Below are positions 1-5,841 of a stretch of DNA of 10,388 bases, one piece after another. Made by a program: the position numbers and the translations under genes. The notes below the pieces were generated by a model. It ran no database searches. It saw nothing but the letters and a program-made list of their open reading frames with translations, and was not told the DNA's origin. Positions within the stretch are counted from its first letter, which is position 1. Each line of letters opens with the position of its first letter. Location: positions 1 to 10,388 of the forward strand of contig JAGYOS010000059.1 in assembly GCA_018399475.1 (NCBI GenBank). The letters run 5' to 3'. The DNA is from a bacterium. Its GTDB lineage: Bacteria > Patescibacteriota > Minisyncoccia > CAIUEV01 > JAHKAQ01.

Positions 1-266
1 TTTGGTCAATGCTGGGGAATAAAGGATCCGTCTTTAAAGAAAAATGGCCCGCTTATGATAAAAAGCTGGCCGAAGATAAAGAAATTGAATTGGTTGTTCA
101 AATCAACGGGAGATTACGTAGCCGGCTTAAAGTTTCTCCGGGCATTTCCCAAGCGGAAGCCTTTAAAAAAGCCATGGAAGACAAAAAAATAAGCAAATTT
201 TTAGGTAAGAGTGAAATAAAAAGAAAAATTTTTGTCCAAGATAAATTGGTAAATTTTGTTATTTGA
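1..266 (+). CDS. leuS: Leucyl-tRNA synthetase, C-terminal fragment
   Basis: This is the 3' end of a class I leucyl-tRNA synthetase, the cytoplasmic enzyme that charges tRNA-Leu. The frame is open from base 3 and ends at TGA 264-266, so only about 87 residues are present and the catalytic core lies upstream of the window. The fragment has the family's C-terminal signature: a WPxYD segment (residues W-P-A-Y-D), the strand VVQINGRLRSRL matching the VQVNGK-R motif of bacterial LeuRS, then an Ala/Lys-rich helix and a final strand reading DKLVNFVI, close to the usual KLVNIVV ending. This C-terminal domain contacts the tRNA elbow in characterised LeuRS enzymes. The next gene starts 14 bp after the stop and its ribosome binding site overlaps that stop, so the two are probably cotranscribed. 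Confidence 0.93.
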   Translation, partial: WSMLGNKGSVFKEKWPAYDKKLAEDKEIELVVQINGRLRSRLKVSPGISQAEAFKKAMEDKKISKFLGKSEIKRKIFVQDKLVNFVI

Positions 267-270
267 GGAA
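265..270 (+). promoter_or_regulatory. Ribosome binding site that fixes the start of the transglutaminase-like gene
   Basis: The sequence GAGGAA begins inside the leuS stop codon and ends 10 nt before ATG 281. This favours ATG 281 over an in-frame TTG at 263, which would leave no room for a binding site. Few genes in this window have a visible Shine-Dalgarno. Confidence 0.6.
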
Positions 271-280
271 AAAATATTTT

Positions 281-1483
281 ATGTTTAAAAAAATTTTAAA
301 ATTTATCTTTGTTCTAATTATTTCGGGAATATTTTTCTGGTTTTTCACCAATACCGATTCAGAATATCTTGCCGGAATAAGAGAAGCGGTTAATTCAAGA
401 GACGTTCCCGGTTTAAATGGAGAAACCATTGAGGAGGGAGAAAAAAGTAAAAGCCGAATTTCTACTCTAAGCCAGCCGAAGGGTGTCAATTTTTCTTGGG
501 AGCACAATAATGTTCTTTATTCTTTTAGCCAAGAGCTTCATCAATCCACTTGGGATTTTTATAATTCTCAGCCAAAAGTTATTCAAGGCTTGGGAAAACT
601 GCCTGATAATTGGGAGGAAAAATTCTATGGGCTTTTTTTAGAGGAAGCTGAAGGAGATAATACAATTGCCGAAATTGTTGCTCAACTTAAAAATTTAGGC
701 GACCAAGAAGGCTTAGACTCTGATGAAATGGTTGAATTGGCGGTAGCTTTTGTCCAATCAATTCCTTATGACGATGCTAAAGCGGAAAGAATATTAAAAG
801 GCCTGGAAGATCCTCCTCGCTATCCCTATGAAGTTTTATACGAGCAAAAGGGTGTTTGCTCCGGGAAAAGTTTTCTGTTGGTTTCTCTTTTACGCGAATT
901 GGGTTACGGCTCGGTTCTTTTGGAATATGAAGAAGCCAAGCACATGGCGGTCGGCATAAAATGTCCAGAGGAATATTCAACTTACGACTCGGGTTATTGT
1001 TACGTAGAAACAACTAACCCCGGCCACAGAATCGGTATTGTCCCTTATCTTAATTTGGAAGATAATTCCGCCATGGTTAAAGGAGAAATGGAATATTTTA
1101 ATGAAAATGGCAGTTCCGATTTAAAAAGGCTTGAAGGCGTTAAAATGTTTCAAGAAAAAAATGGAAAAACTTACCGGGGGATTGTCAAGACGATTCAAAT
1201 GACTAAAGAAATAACGGTTTTGGAAGAAACGATTTTTGATATGAGAAATAATTTGATAAAAAAGAAAGAAGTTATGGAGGAAAAAAAGGAAGAATTGGAA
1301 AAATTAGAGGAAGAAATGGAAGAGTATAAAGCGGAGGAAAAATATGCCAAATACAACTCTTTGGTTCCGGAATACAATGATTTGGCAAACTCCCTTTCTG
1401 AAGATGTTGAAGAATACAATGCCGCAGTTGATTCTTGCAACCAAAAAATTAAAGATTATAACCGGCTTGTAAAAGATTTTTAA
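281..1483 (+). CDS. Membrane-anchored transglutaminase-like protein with C-terminal coiled coil
   Basis: This 400-residue protein starts with a short basic stretch and one hydrophobic segment (about residues 5-23), so it is probably anchored in the membrane with its body outside. The central part (about 130-260) looks like the transglutaminase-like cysteine peptidase fold. A GVCSGKS motif places a Cys at 193 at the head of a helix, KHMAVGI gives His 221, and YVETT gives Glu 243 in the third triad position, where Asp is more usual. Residues about 311-398 are rich in Glu and Lys with heptad-like spacing, indicating a coiled coil. The function is unknown; members of this fold include proteases, crosslinkers and amidases. 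It lies between leuS and another anchored envelope protein, 66 bp upstream of the latter, so a shared transcript is likely. The fold call is fairly secure; the substrate is not known. Confidence 0.8.
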   Translation: MFKKILKFIFVLIISGIFFWFFTNTDSEYLAGIREAVNSRDVPGLNGETIEEGEKSKSRISTLSQPKGVNFSWEHNNVLYSFSQELHQSTWDFYNSQPKVIQGLGKLPDNWEEKFYGLFLEEAEGDNTIAEIVAQLKNLGDQEGLDSDEMVELAVAFVQSIPYDDAKAERILKGLEDPPRYPYEVLYEQKGVCSGKSFLLVSLLRELGYGSVLLEYEEAKHMAVGIKCPEEYSTYDSGYCYVETTNPGHRIGIVPYLNLEDNSAMVKGEMEYFNENGSSDLKRLEGVKMFQEKNGKTYRGIVKTIQMTKEITVLEETIFDMRNNLIKKKEVMEEKKEELEKLEEEMEEYKAEEKYAKYNSLVPEYNDLANSLSEDVEEYNAAVDSCNQKIKDYNRLVKDF

Positions 1484-1549
1484 GATAAATTTTCATTTGA
1501 TTTTTTTGATAAGAATTCACCGAATAATTTTTTAGCATAAGCGGCGGAA

Positions 1550-2545
1550 ATGAAAAAAAGCATTCTGTTAATTTTCATTCTCTTGGCTTTAACTTTTGTC
1601 TTGGTTGTTCTTATCTTTCTAAGAAAACCTGCTAATTTTACTCAAGATGCCGATTGGGGCATCTCTTTCTCTAAATATTCCGCCGAAGCTTCAGGCCTGG
1701 ATTGGCGAGAGGTCTATTTGGCTATTTTAGACGATTTGAAGCCTAAACAATTGCGCTTGCCTGTTTATTGGAAAGAAGTTGAAAGAGAACCCGGTAAATA
1801 TTATTTCAGTGATTATGATTGGTTGGTTGAAGAGGCGGAGAAAAGGAATATAAAATTAATTTTAGCTATCGGGCGCAAAGCTCCCCGTTGGCCGGCTTCC
1901 CAATTACCTGATTGGGCCATTGATCTGGAAGAACCTATCCAACAATCTAAAACACTTGACCTTAATTCCAGAATAATTACTCGCTATCGGAATCTAAATA
2001 ATTTATATTTTTGGCAAATAGAGGATGAACCTTATTGGACCGGACAAGGTTTTCCTAAATTAAACAACGGTTTTTTAAACAAAGAAATAAAATTGGCAAA
2101 ATCTCTGGATTCCGAGCATCCTATTCTAATAACTGACAAAGGCACTTTTGGTTTTTGGTTGCCGGCAGCCGGTAAAGGGGATGCCTTGGGAATTAGTGTT
2201 TATAATAATTTCTGGAACAGTTATTGGGGTTATTATAAATTTTCACTTCCTTACCAATTATTTTGGGTGAAAGCCAATTTAGTCAGTCTTTTTTATCCCC
2301 AAAAGCCATTAATTATTTCAGAGTTGGAAGGGGAATATTGGGAGCCTTGTAAACCTTATGAGACGTCGCTAGATTATCAATTAGAGTTAATGCCTTTGGC
2401 AGAATTTAGAAAGAACATTGAAAAAGCCAGAAAAATAGGATTTAAAGAAATTTATTTTAGAGGAGCAGAGTGGTGGTATTGGCTGAAAGTAGAGAGAGGA
2501 AACGCAGAATTTTGGGAGGAAGCTAAAAAGGTAATGGGAAAATGA
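1550..2545 (+). CDS. Membrane-anchored clan-A glycoside hydrolase-like TIM-barrel protein
   Basis: This 331-residue protein has an N-terminal signal anchor (hydrophobic residues about 4-24 after MKK) and then a barrel resembling clan GH-A glycosidases. Residues about 67-107 read LRLPVYWKEVE, then PGKYYFSDYDWLV, then IKLILAIG, the usual beta2-beta3 pattern of GH5/GH42-type enzymes. FWQIEDEP (154-161) sits where clan A has its Asn-Glu-Pro acid/base motif, with Asp 159 replacing Asn and Glu 160 as candidate acid. LIISELEGE (254-262) supplies Glu 258 as candidate nucleophile. The aromatic EWWYW near 327-331 suits the last strand, where many members have a Trp lining the sugar site. No close family is recognised, and the substrate cannot be read from sequence. 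No clear Shine-Dalgarno precedes ATG 1550. It ends in TGA about 100 bp before a terminator-like palindrome and is probably cotranscribed with the transglutaminase-like gene. Confidence 0.75.
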   Translation: MKKSILLIFILLALTFVLVVLIFLRKPANFTQDADWGISFSKYSAEASGLDWREVYLAILDDLKPKQLRLPVYWKEVEREPGKYYFSDYDWLVEEAEKRNIKLILAIGRKAPRWPASQLPDWAIDLEEPIQQSKTLDLNSRIITRYRNLNNLYFWQIEDEPYWTGQGFPKLNNGFLNKEIKLAKSLDSEHPILITDKGTFGFWLPAAGKGDALGISVYNNFWNSYWGYYKFSLPYQLFWVKANLVSLFYPQKPLIISELEGEYWEPCKPYETSLDYQLELMPLAEFRKNIEKARKIGFKEIYFRGAEWWYWLKVERGNAEFWEEAKKVMGK

Positions 2546-2649
2546 TGTGGATATAATTTTAAGAGGAGTGAACCTATTAAAAATTTTGTAGAATTAGATA
2601 AAATTACTTCTCATCTTTATTTTTGTTACTATCTTGGCACAAGCCGATC

Positions 2650-2702
2650 GACCGCCAAAGAATTACGTAATTAATTACGTAATTCTTTGGCGGTCTTTTT
2701 TT
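2650..2702 (+). terminator. Perfect 46-bp palindrome followed by T7, likely intrinsic terminator
   Basis: Bases 2650-2695 are an exact inverted repeat with 23-base arms and no unpaired centre, followed directly by seven T residues (2696-2702). The outer arm is GC-rich (GACCGCC/GGCGGTC). The middle (2661-2684) is two tandem copies of the 12-base palindrome AATTACGTAATT. In RNA the centre would open into a small AAUU loop. The T tract lies only on the plus-strand 3' side, so termination should act on the leuS/transglutaminase/glycosidase transcript and not on a leftward one. Confidence 0.8.
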
Positions 2703-2725
2703 AAAAAATAAACAGCCGATTTAAG

Positions 2726-2754
2726 TTGCCAATTTTAGAAAAATATGTTATACA
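2726..2754 (+). promoter_or_regulatory. Promoter for the 105-residue protein gene
   Basis: A -35 box TTGCCA (2726-2731, 5 of 6 consensus) is followed after 17 bp by TATACA (2749-2754). A TG one base before the hexamer makes it an extended -10. An overlapping TACAAT (2751-2756) is an alternative. Transcription would begin near 2761, giving a leader of about 50 nt. It lies just beyond the preceding terminator, as expected for a new unit. Confidence 0.6.
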
Positions 2755-2795
2755 ATATTTTCTGATTAGGGAGAAGTACTTTAAAAACTTAAGCA

Positions 2796-2803
2796 TAAGG
2801 AGG
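2796..2803 (+). promoter_or_regulatory. Perfect Shine-Dalgarno
   Basis: TAAGGAGG matches the consensus 16S anti-SD complement at all eight positions and lies 8 nt before ATG 2812. It is much stronger than anything in front of the other genes here, most of which have no visible ribosome binding site. This suggests high translation of the small protein that follows. Confidence 0.75.
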
Positions 2804-2811
2804 AGGGGAAG

Positions 2812-3129
2812 ATGTTAATAGAAGGCACAAACAAAAAAGTAAAGAAATTAGAGAAAGGAGATAGAATTGAAGCTCGGGTGTATTATTCAGGGAAAGAAGA
2901 GTTTTTTACTTTATATTTTTTTAAGGGAGGGAAAAATGAACCAAGAGGTCGGATTTTAGTAAAAAGGAACAGCCAAGACAACAAATTTTTCTTTGAAGGA
3001 GGACCAGGTCTTTTAATTGACATAGTACACCTCTTGGGTGAGTTGTTCGAAGTAGAAATATGTTTGGAGGAAAAGGTGGTTAAACCAAAGGGGGATGGAT
3101 ATGTACCTTATTACTTCTTAGTAGAATAA
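2812..3129 (+). CDS. Hypothetical 105-residue protein, independently transcribed
   Basis: I do not recognise this protein. It is small and soluble-looking, with no signal peptide or membrane segment. The pattern suggests mostly beta structure: alternating strands around GDRIEARVYYSG, FFTLYFFKGG and RGRILVKR (about 16-52), a Gly-rich turn FFEGGPG (about 59-65), a short hydrophobic helix-like stretch LLIDIVHLLGELF (about 67-79), and a final strand ending YVPYYFLVE. It contains one Cys and no obvious metal site or catalytic motif. It stands alone between its own promoter and terminator and has the best Shine-Dalgarno in the window, which supports a real and well-expressed gene despite the lack of homology I can name. 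Its start is fixed by the perfect SD. Confidence 0.75.
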   Translation: MLIEGTNKKVKKLEKGDRIEARVYYSGKEEFFTLYFFKGGKNEPRGRILVKRNSQDNKFFFEGGPGLLIDIVHLLGELFEVEICLEEKVVKPKGDGYVPYYFLVE

Positions 3130-3161
3130 AAAAATGAAGTGATTTGTGCATAAATTTAGGC

Positions 3162-3187
3162 GGCGTTATCAAACAGCGCCTTTTTTT
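3162..3187 (+). terminator. Intrinsic terminator after the 105-residue gene
   Basis: GGCGTT (3162-3167) pairs with AGCGCC (3175-3180), with one G-U pair and a 7-nt loop, followed by seven T residues (3181-3187). A shifted pairing from 3159 is also possible. It lies about 30 bp beyond the stop codon and before the next promoter. Confidence 0.75.
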
Positions 3188-3218
3188 ATAATTTAATTTC
3201 TGCAAGTCTTAAATTGCC

Positions 3219-3248
3219 TTGACAAAGTCGGTATTTATGTGTTATGTT
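3219..3248 (+). promoter_or_regulatory. Sigma-70-type promoter for the sigma-4/winged-helix gene
   Basis: A perfect -35 TTGACA (3219-3224) is followed after 18 bp by TATGTT (3243-3248). A TG at 3240-3241 makes this an extended -10. Initiation near 3255 would leave a leader of about 90 nt before ATG 3346. The leader contains AGAGGAA (3310-3316), about 30 nt from the start codon and so too far to act as its binding site. Confidence 0.6.
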
Positions 3249-3345
3249 AGCTTAGATTATCCATTTCTATTTTTTTCTAAAGCAAATTTGTTTGTTTTTA
3301 GAGATTGAAAGAGGAATAATCGTTTTAATCTAAAAATTGTAAATA

Positions 3346-4458
3346 ATGAAAAAAATTCAAAAAAGCGCTAAAAAAAGAACCCGGAAGACAGATAATGATG
3401 ATTTTTTGAAAAAATACGGTTCTCCTTTTGAAATCGTAATGGAAACTATTCAAAAACTTCCCAATAGCAGGATGCAAGATGTTCTATTGAAAAGATTCGG
3501 GCTAAACGATACCAGTGCTAAAACTCTGGAGGCGATTGGGAGAGAAATGGGAGTAACTAGAGAGAGAATCCGTCAAATTGAAAACGAAGCCTTAAAGAGG
3601 ATAATTAGGGACAAATATATAAAAGAAATGCAGGAATTAACCGGCAGGCTTTATAATTTGCTTGTTGATTATCAGGGGATAGCCAGTGAAGCCAGAATTC
3701 TTAATGAATTTAGCCATAAAAAATTGAAAGAAGCGGATAAAAAAGCGTTGGTTTTAGCTCTTAAATTGGATGATAATTTTTATTTTTTGAATAAGCCCTT
3801 GGAATATGAAAGAGCTTGGTATTTAAAAGACGCCAGAATTGAGCTTGTTCAAAAATTAAAAGATTGGTTGATCAAAAAACTGAAGCAAGAAAAAAATCCA
3901 ATTTCTCACCGGGAAATTTTAGATATTCTTAACAATAATCTGGAATTTAAAAAAATACCTAATCCGATTCTCTATACTTATATTGATATCCCAAAAGCGA
4001 TTCAGCAAGATATTTTTGGAAATTGGGGAATGTATAATTGGCCGGAAATTAAACCACGAGGTGTCAGGGATAAAATTTATCTTGCTCTTGAAAAAGTTGG
4101 GCATCCTTTGCATTTTAGTGAGATTGCCAAAGAAGTTAATAAGCTAAAAATTGATGATAAAATAGCCCGGACTTCTACGATTCATAATGAACTTATTAAA
4201 GATCCTCGTTTTGTTTTGATCGGCAGAGGCATTTATGCTTTGAAAAAGTGGGAGTATCAGCCGGGAACAGTAACCGATATTTTGATTAATATCCTAAAAA
4301 AATCCGGGAAGCCCATGGACGAAGACTTTTTGGTAAAAGAAACTTTAAAACAACGCCAAGTAAAACCGGCAACTATTATTTTAAATCTCCACCGAGCTGA
4401 TATTTTTGACAGAGATGGAGAAGATTTTTATTCTCTAAAAGAAACAGCTAAAAATTAA
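3346..4458 (+). CDS. Sigma-70 region 4 protein with tandem winged-helix (HARE-HTH/RpoE-delta-like) modules
   Basis: This 370-residue protein is a probable transcription regulator acting with RNA polymerase. Residues about 30-88 are a sigma region 4: LPNSRMQDVLLKRFGL, then a helix-turn-helix IGREMGV-TRERIRQIE (64-79), which keeps the Arg/Glu/Arg that contact the -35 box in sigma-70. Sigma regions 1 to 3 are absent, so it cannot recognise a -10 box as a normal sigma does. The remainder reads as successive winged-helix units. The clearest (about 228-304, GHPLHFSEIAKEVN through GRGIYALKKWEY) resembles the HARE-HTH domain of the Firmicutes delta subunit. A related unit precedes it (about 166-228, ending GNWGMYNWPEIKPRG), another follows (about 309-364), and a weaker one lies at about 101-150. 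It has a basic N-terminus, its own consensus promoter, and no nearby Shine-Dalgarno. Architectures of this kind occur in CPR genomes as far as I recall; the role is not established. Confidence 0.82.
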   Translation: MKKIQKSAKKRTRKTDNDDFLKKYGSPFEIVMETIQKLPNSRMQDVLLKRFGLNDTSAKTLEAIGREMGVTRERIRQIENEALKRIIRDKYIKEMQELTGRLYNLLVDYQGIASEARILNEFSHKKLKEADKKALVLALKLDDNFYFLNKPLEYERAWYLKDARIELVQKLKDWLIKKLKQEKNPISHREILDILNNNLEFKKIPNPILYTYIDIPKAIQQDIFGNWGMYNWPEIKPRGVRDKIYLALEKVGHPLHFSEIAKEVNKLKIDDKIARTSTIHNELIKDPRFVLIGRGIYALKKWEYQPGTVTDILINILKKSGKPMDEDFLVKETLKQRQVKPATIILNLHRADIFDRDGEDFYSLKETAKN

Positions 4459-4470
4459 AGAGGAAAATTA

Positions 4471-4498
4471 TTTATTCTTTATTCTTCACTCTTTACTC
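4471..4498. repeat. Heptanucleotide tandem array over the efp stop codon
   Basis: Four adjoining 7-bp units read TTTATTC, TTTATTC, TTCACTC and TTTACTC on the plus strand (GARTRAA on the minus). The array includes the efp stop codon (minus strand, 4481-4479) and encodes the last few EF-P residues. It also fills part of the 20-bp gap between the convergent genes and takes the place where a terminator would be expected. Confidence 0.65.
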
Positions 4499-5048
4499 TT
4501 CCGGCATAATTTCCGTCTTGAGTGTTTATTTTTATAAGATCTCCTTCTTTTATAAACAAGGGGGCTTTTAATTGATAGCCCGTTTCAATTTTAACCGTTT
4601 TAGATGCTCCCTCCGCTGTATTTCCTCTAATTGCGGGAGGAGATTCAACCACTTGAAAATTTAATTTTATTGGTAAATCTATATTGATAGGATTTTCATT
4701 GTGGTAAATTATTTCTACTCGGCAACCTTCTGTTAAAAAATTGGTTAAGCTCCCAAGAGCGTTTTTTTCTAAAGAAAATTGATTGTAATTTGCTTGATCC
4801 ATAAAGAAATAAGAATTTTTCTCAGAATAGAGGAACTGGGCTTTTTCTCTGGCTAAATCTATTTCTTTTATTTTATCGGCGCTTCTTAGAGTTGTCTCAA
4901 AAATGTTTCCATTTTTGAGATTTTTTAATTTGGCTCTTAAAACAGATCCTTGTCTGCCTGTTTTTGAAAAAACAGCTTTTAGAACTTTAAAAGGTTCGTT
5001 TTTAATTTCAATTTCGGCTCCGATTTTAATTTTTTTGATATCCAGCAT
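4479..5048 (-). CDS. efp: Translation elongation factor P
   Basis: EF-P binds between the ribosomal P and E sites and relieves stalling at consecutive prolines. The 189-residue length is normal for the family. The three beta domains are visible: an N-terminal KOW-like domain (about 1-63) with the FSKTGRQGSVLRAKLKNL loop, an OB domain (about 64-126, SYFFMDQANYNQF), and a second OB domain (about 127-186, ESPPAIRGNTAEGASKTVKIETG). The tip residue aligned to E. coli Lys34 is Arg32, within a KTGRQG loop that resembles the Arg-type EF-P of Pseudomonas and Shewanella (KSGRN), which are rhamnosylated. No modification enzyme is encoded in this window. It is the last gene of the rpsF operon, 22 bp after rpsR, with no Shine-Dalgarno. 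Its last codons fall in a heptamer repeat. Confidence 0.95.
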   Translation of the reverse strand: MLDIKKIKIGAEIEIKNEPFKVLKAVFSKTGRQGSVLRAKLKNLKNGNIFETTLRSADKIKEIDLAREKAQFLYSEKNSYFFMDQANYNQFSLEKNALGSLTNFLTEGCRVEIIYHNENPINIDLPIKLNFQVVESPPAIRGNTAEGASKTVKIETGYQLKAPLFIKEGDLIKINTQDGNYAGRVKSEE

Positions 5049-5070
5049 AAATTTTCAAAGAGAGAAAGAT

Positions 5071-5286
5071 TTAGGTCTTTGAGAAAGGTAAAAGAGCGAT
5101 GACTCTGGCTCTCTTTACGGTTTTAGCAACCAATCTTTGGTGTACCGAACAAAGAGATGTTTTTCTAGGAGGTCTTATTTTACCTTGAGGAGTAATAAAT
5201 TTTTGGAGCAGGTTTGTATCTTTATAATCTATTTTTTTAATTCCATTAGCACAAAGATAACAATCCTTTTTACGATTTTCCAACAT
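5071..5286 (-). CDS. rpsR: 30S ribosomal protein bS18
   Basis: bS18 pairs with bS6 on the platform of the small subunit. The 71-residue length is typical. The hallmark sequence is present: [20 protein letters not shown], then [24 protein letters not shown]. Cys9, Cys12, Cys46 and His49 form the CxxC...CxxH set seen in the zinc-binding (C-plus) form of bS18, so this ribosome probably uses zinc here. It follows ssb by 53 bp and precedes efp by 22 bp. No Shine-Dalgarno is visible before ATG 5286. Confidence 0.95.
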   Translation of the reverse strand: MLENRKKDCYLCANGIKKIDYKDTNLLQKFITPQGKIRPPRKTSLCSVHQRLVAKTVKRARVIALLPFSKT

Positions 5287-5339
5287 AAAAATTATTTTAA
5301 ACTTATTTTCTAAAAATTAAAATTCATAGGATCCAAAAT

Positions 5340-5822
5340 CTAGAAGGGGATATCTTCAATTTTTATCTCTTCCTCCTTGTCATCAGAATTGTCCGATCCC
5401 TCTGATTTTTTAGATGGGCTGCTTTTTGCTCCGGCATCTTTTTGGTTTTTATCCGCGTCTTGATTCCAATTGCCACTTCCTCTGGGTTTACTACCCATTT
5501 GCATTCTCCCATCTATGCCGCTTAAGACAATTTCCGTCTTGTATCTTCTGACTCCATCTTTTCCTTCCCAATCTCTTGTCTCCAATCTGCCCTCCAAATA
5601 GACTTCTTGGCCTTTAATCAAATATTGGGCGGCGATCTCGGCTACTTTTCCCCATAAAACTACGTCATGAAACTCTGTTTTCTCCTGTTTCTCTCCGGCC
5701 TGGTTAGTCCAATTTTGGCTGGTAGCTACTGAGAGTGAAGTTACGGATTTCCCGTTCGGTGTGGTGCGCGCTTCGGGATCTCTTGTAAGTCTTCCGACAA
5801 TTATGGCTTTGTTGACGTTCAT
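5340..5822 (-). CDS. ssb: Single-stranded DNA-binding protein
   Basis: SSB coats single-stranded DNA during replication, repair and recombination. Residues 1-107 form the OB fold, from MNVNKAIIVGRLTRDPE through TEFHDVVLWGKVAEIAAQYL to VYLEGRLETRDW, with the Trp residues (38, 57, 85) that stack on bases in this family. A polar Gly/Asn/Ser/Lys linker follows (about 108-148), then the acidic tip ending IEDIPF, which closely matches the conserved SSB tail that recruits partner proteins. At 160 residues it is a normal, complete SSB. It lies between rpsF and rpsR, the classic order in which SSB is co-expressed with its two ribosomal neighbours. There is no Shine-Dalgarno in the 19-bp gap after rpsF. 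Confidence 0.96.
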   Translation of the reverse strand: MNVNKAIIVGRLTRDPEARTTPNGKSVTSLSVATSQNWTNQAGEKQEKTEFHDVVLWGKVAEIAAQYLIKGQEVYLEGRLETRDWEGKDGVRRYKTEIVLSGIDGRMQMGSKPRGSGNWNQDADKNQKDAGAKSSPSKKSEGSDNSDDKEEEIKIEDIPF

Positions 5823-5841
5823 GGCTTTTATTAAAATTTAA

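Noticed and set aside
263..280. TTG 263 as the start of the transglutaminase-like protein
   Set aside because: It would overlap leuS, and the GAGGAA site sits correctly for ATG 281. The hydrophobic anchor is also better placed from 281.
1..2545. Alternative genetic code with UGA as glycine (Gracilibacteria/SR1)
   Set aside because: leuS and the glycosidase-like gene end at TGA exactly where their domains end, and no frame here needs TGA readthrough.
2568..2591. Short GTG-started peptide after an AGAGGAG sequence
   Set aside because: It has only seven codons, no spacing for the binding site, and no sign of a regulated gene downstream before the terminator.
3346..4458. Complete primary sigma factor
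   Set aside because: Only region 4 is present at the N-terminus; regions 2 and 3 are missing and the rest is winged-helix-like.
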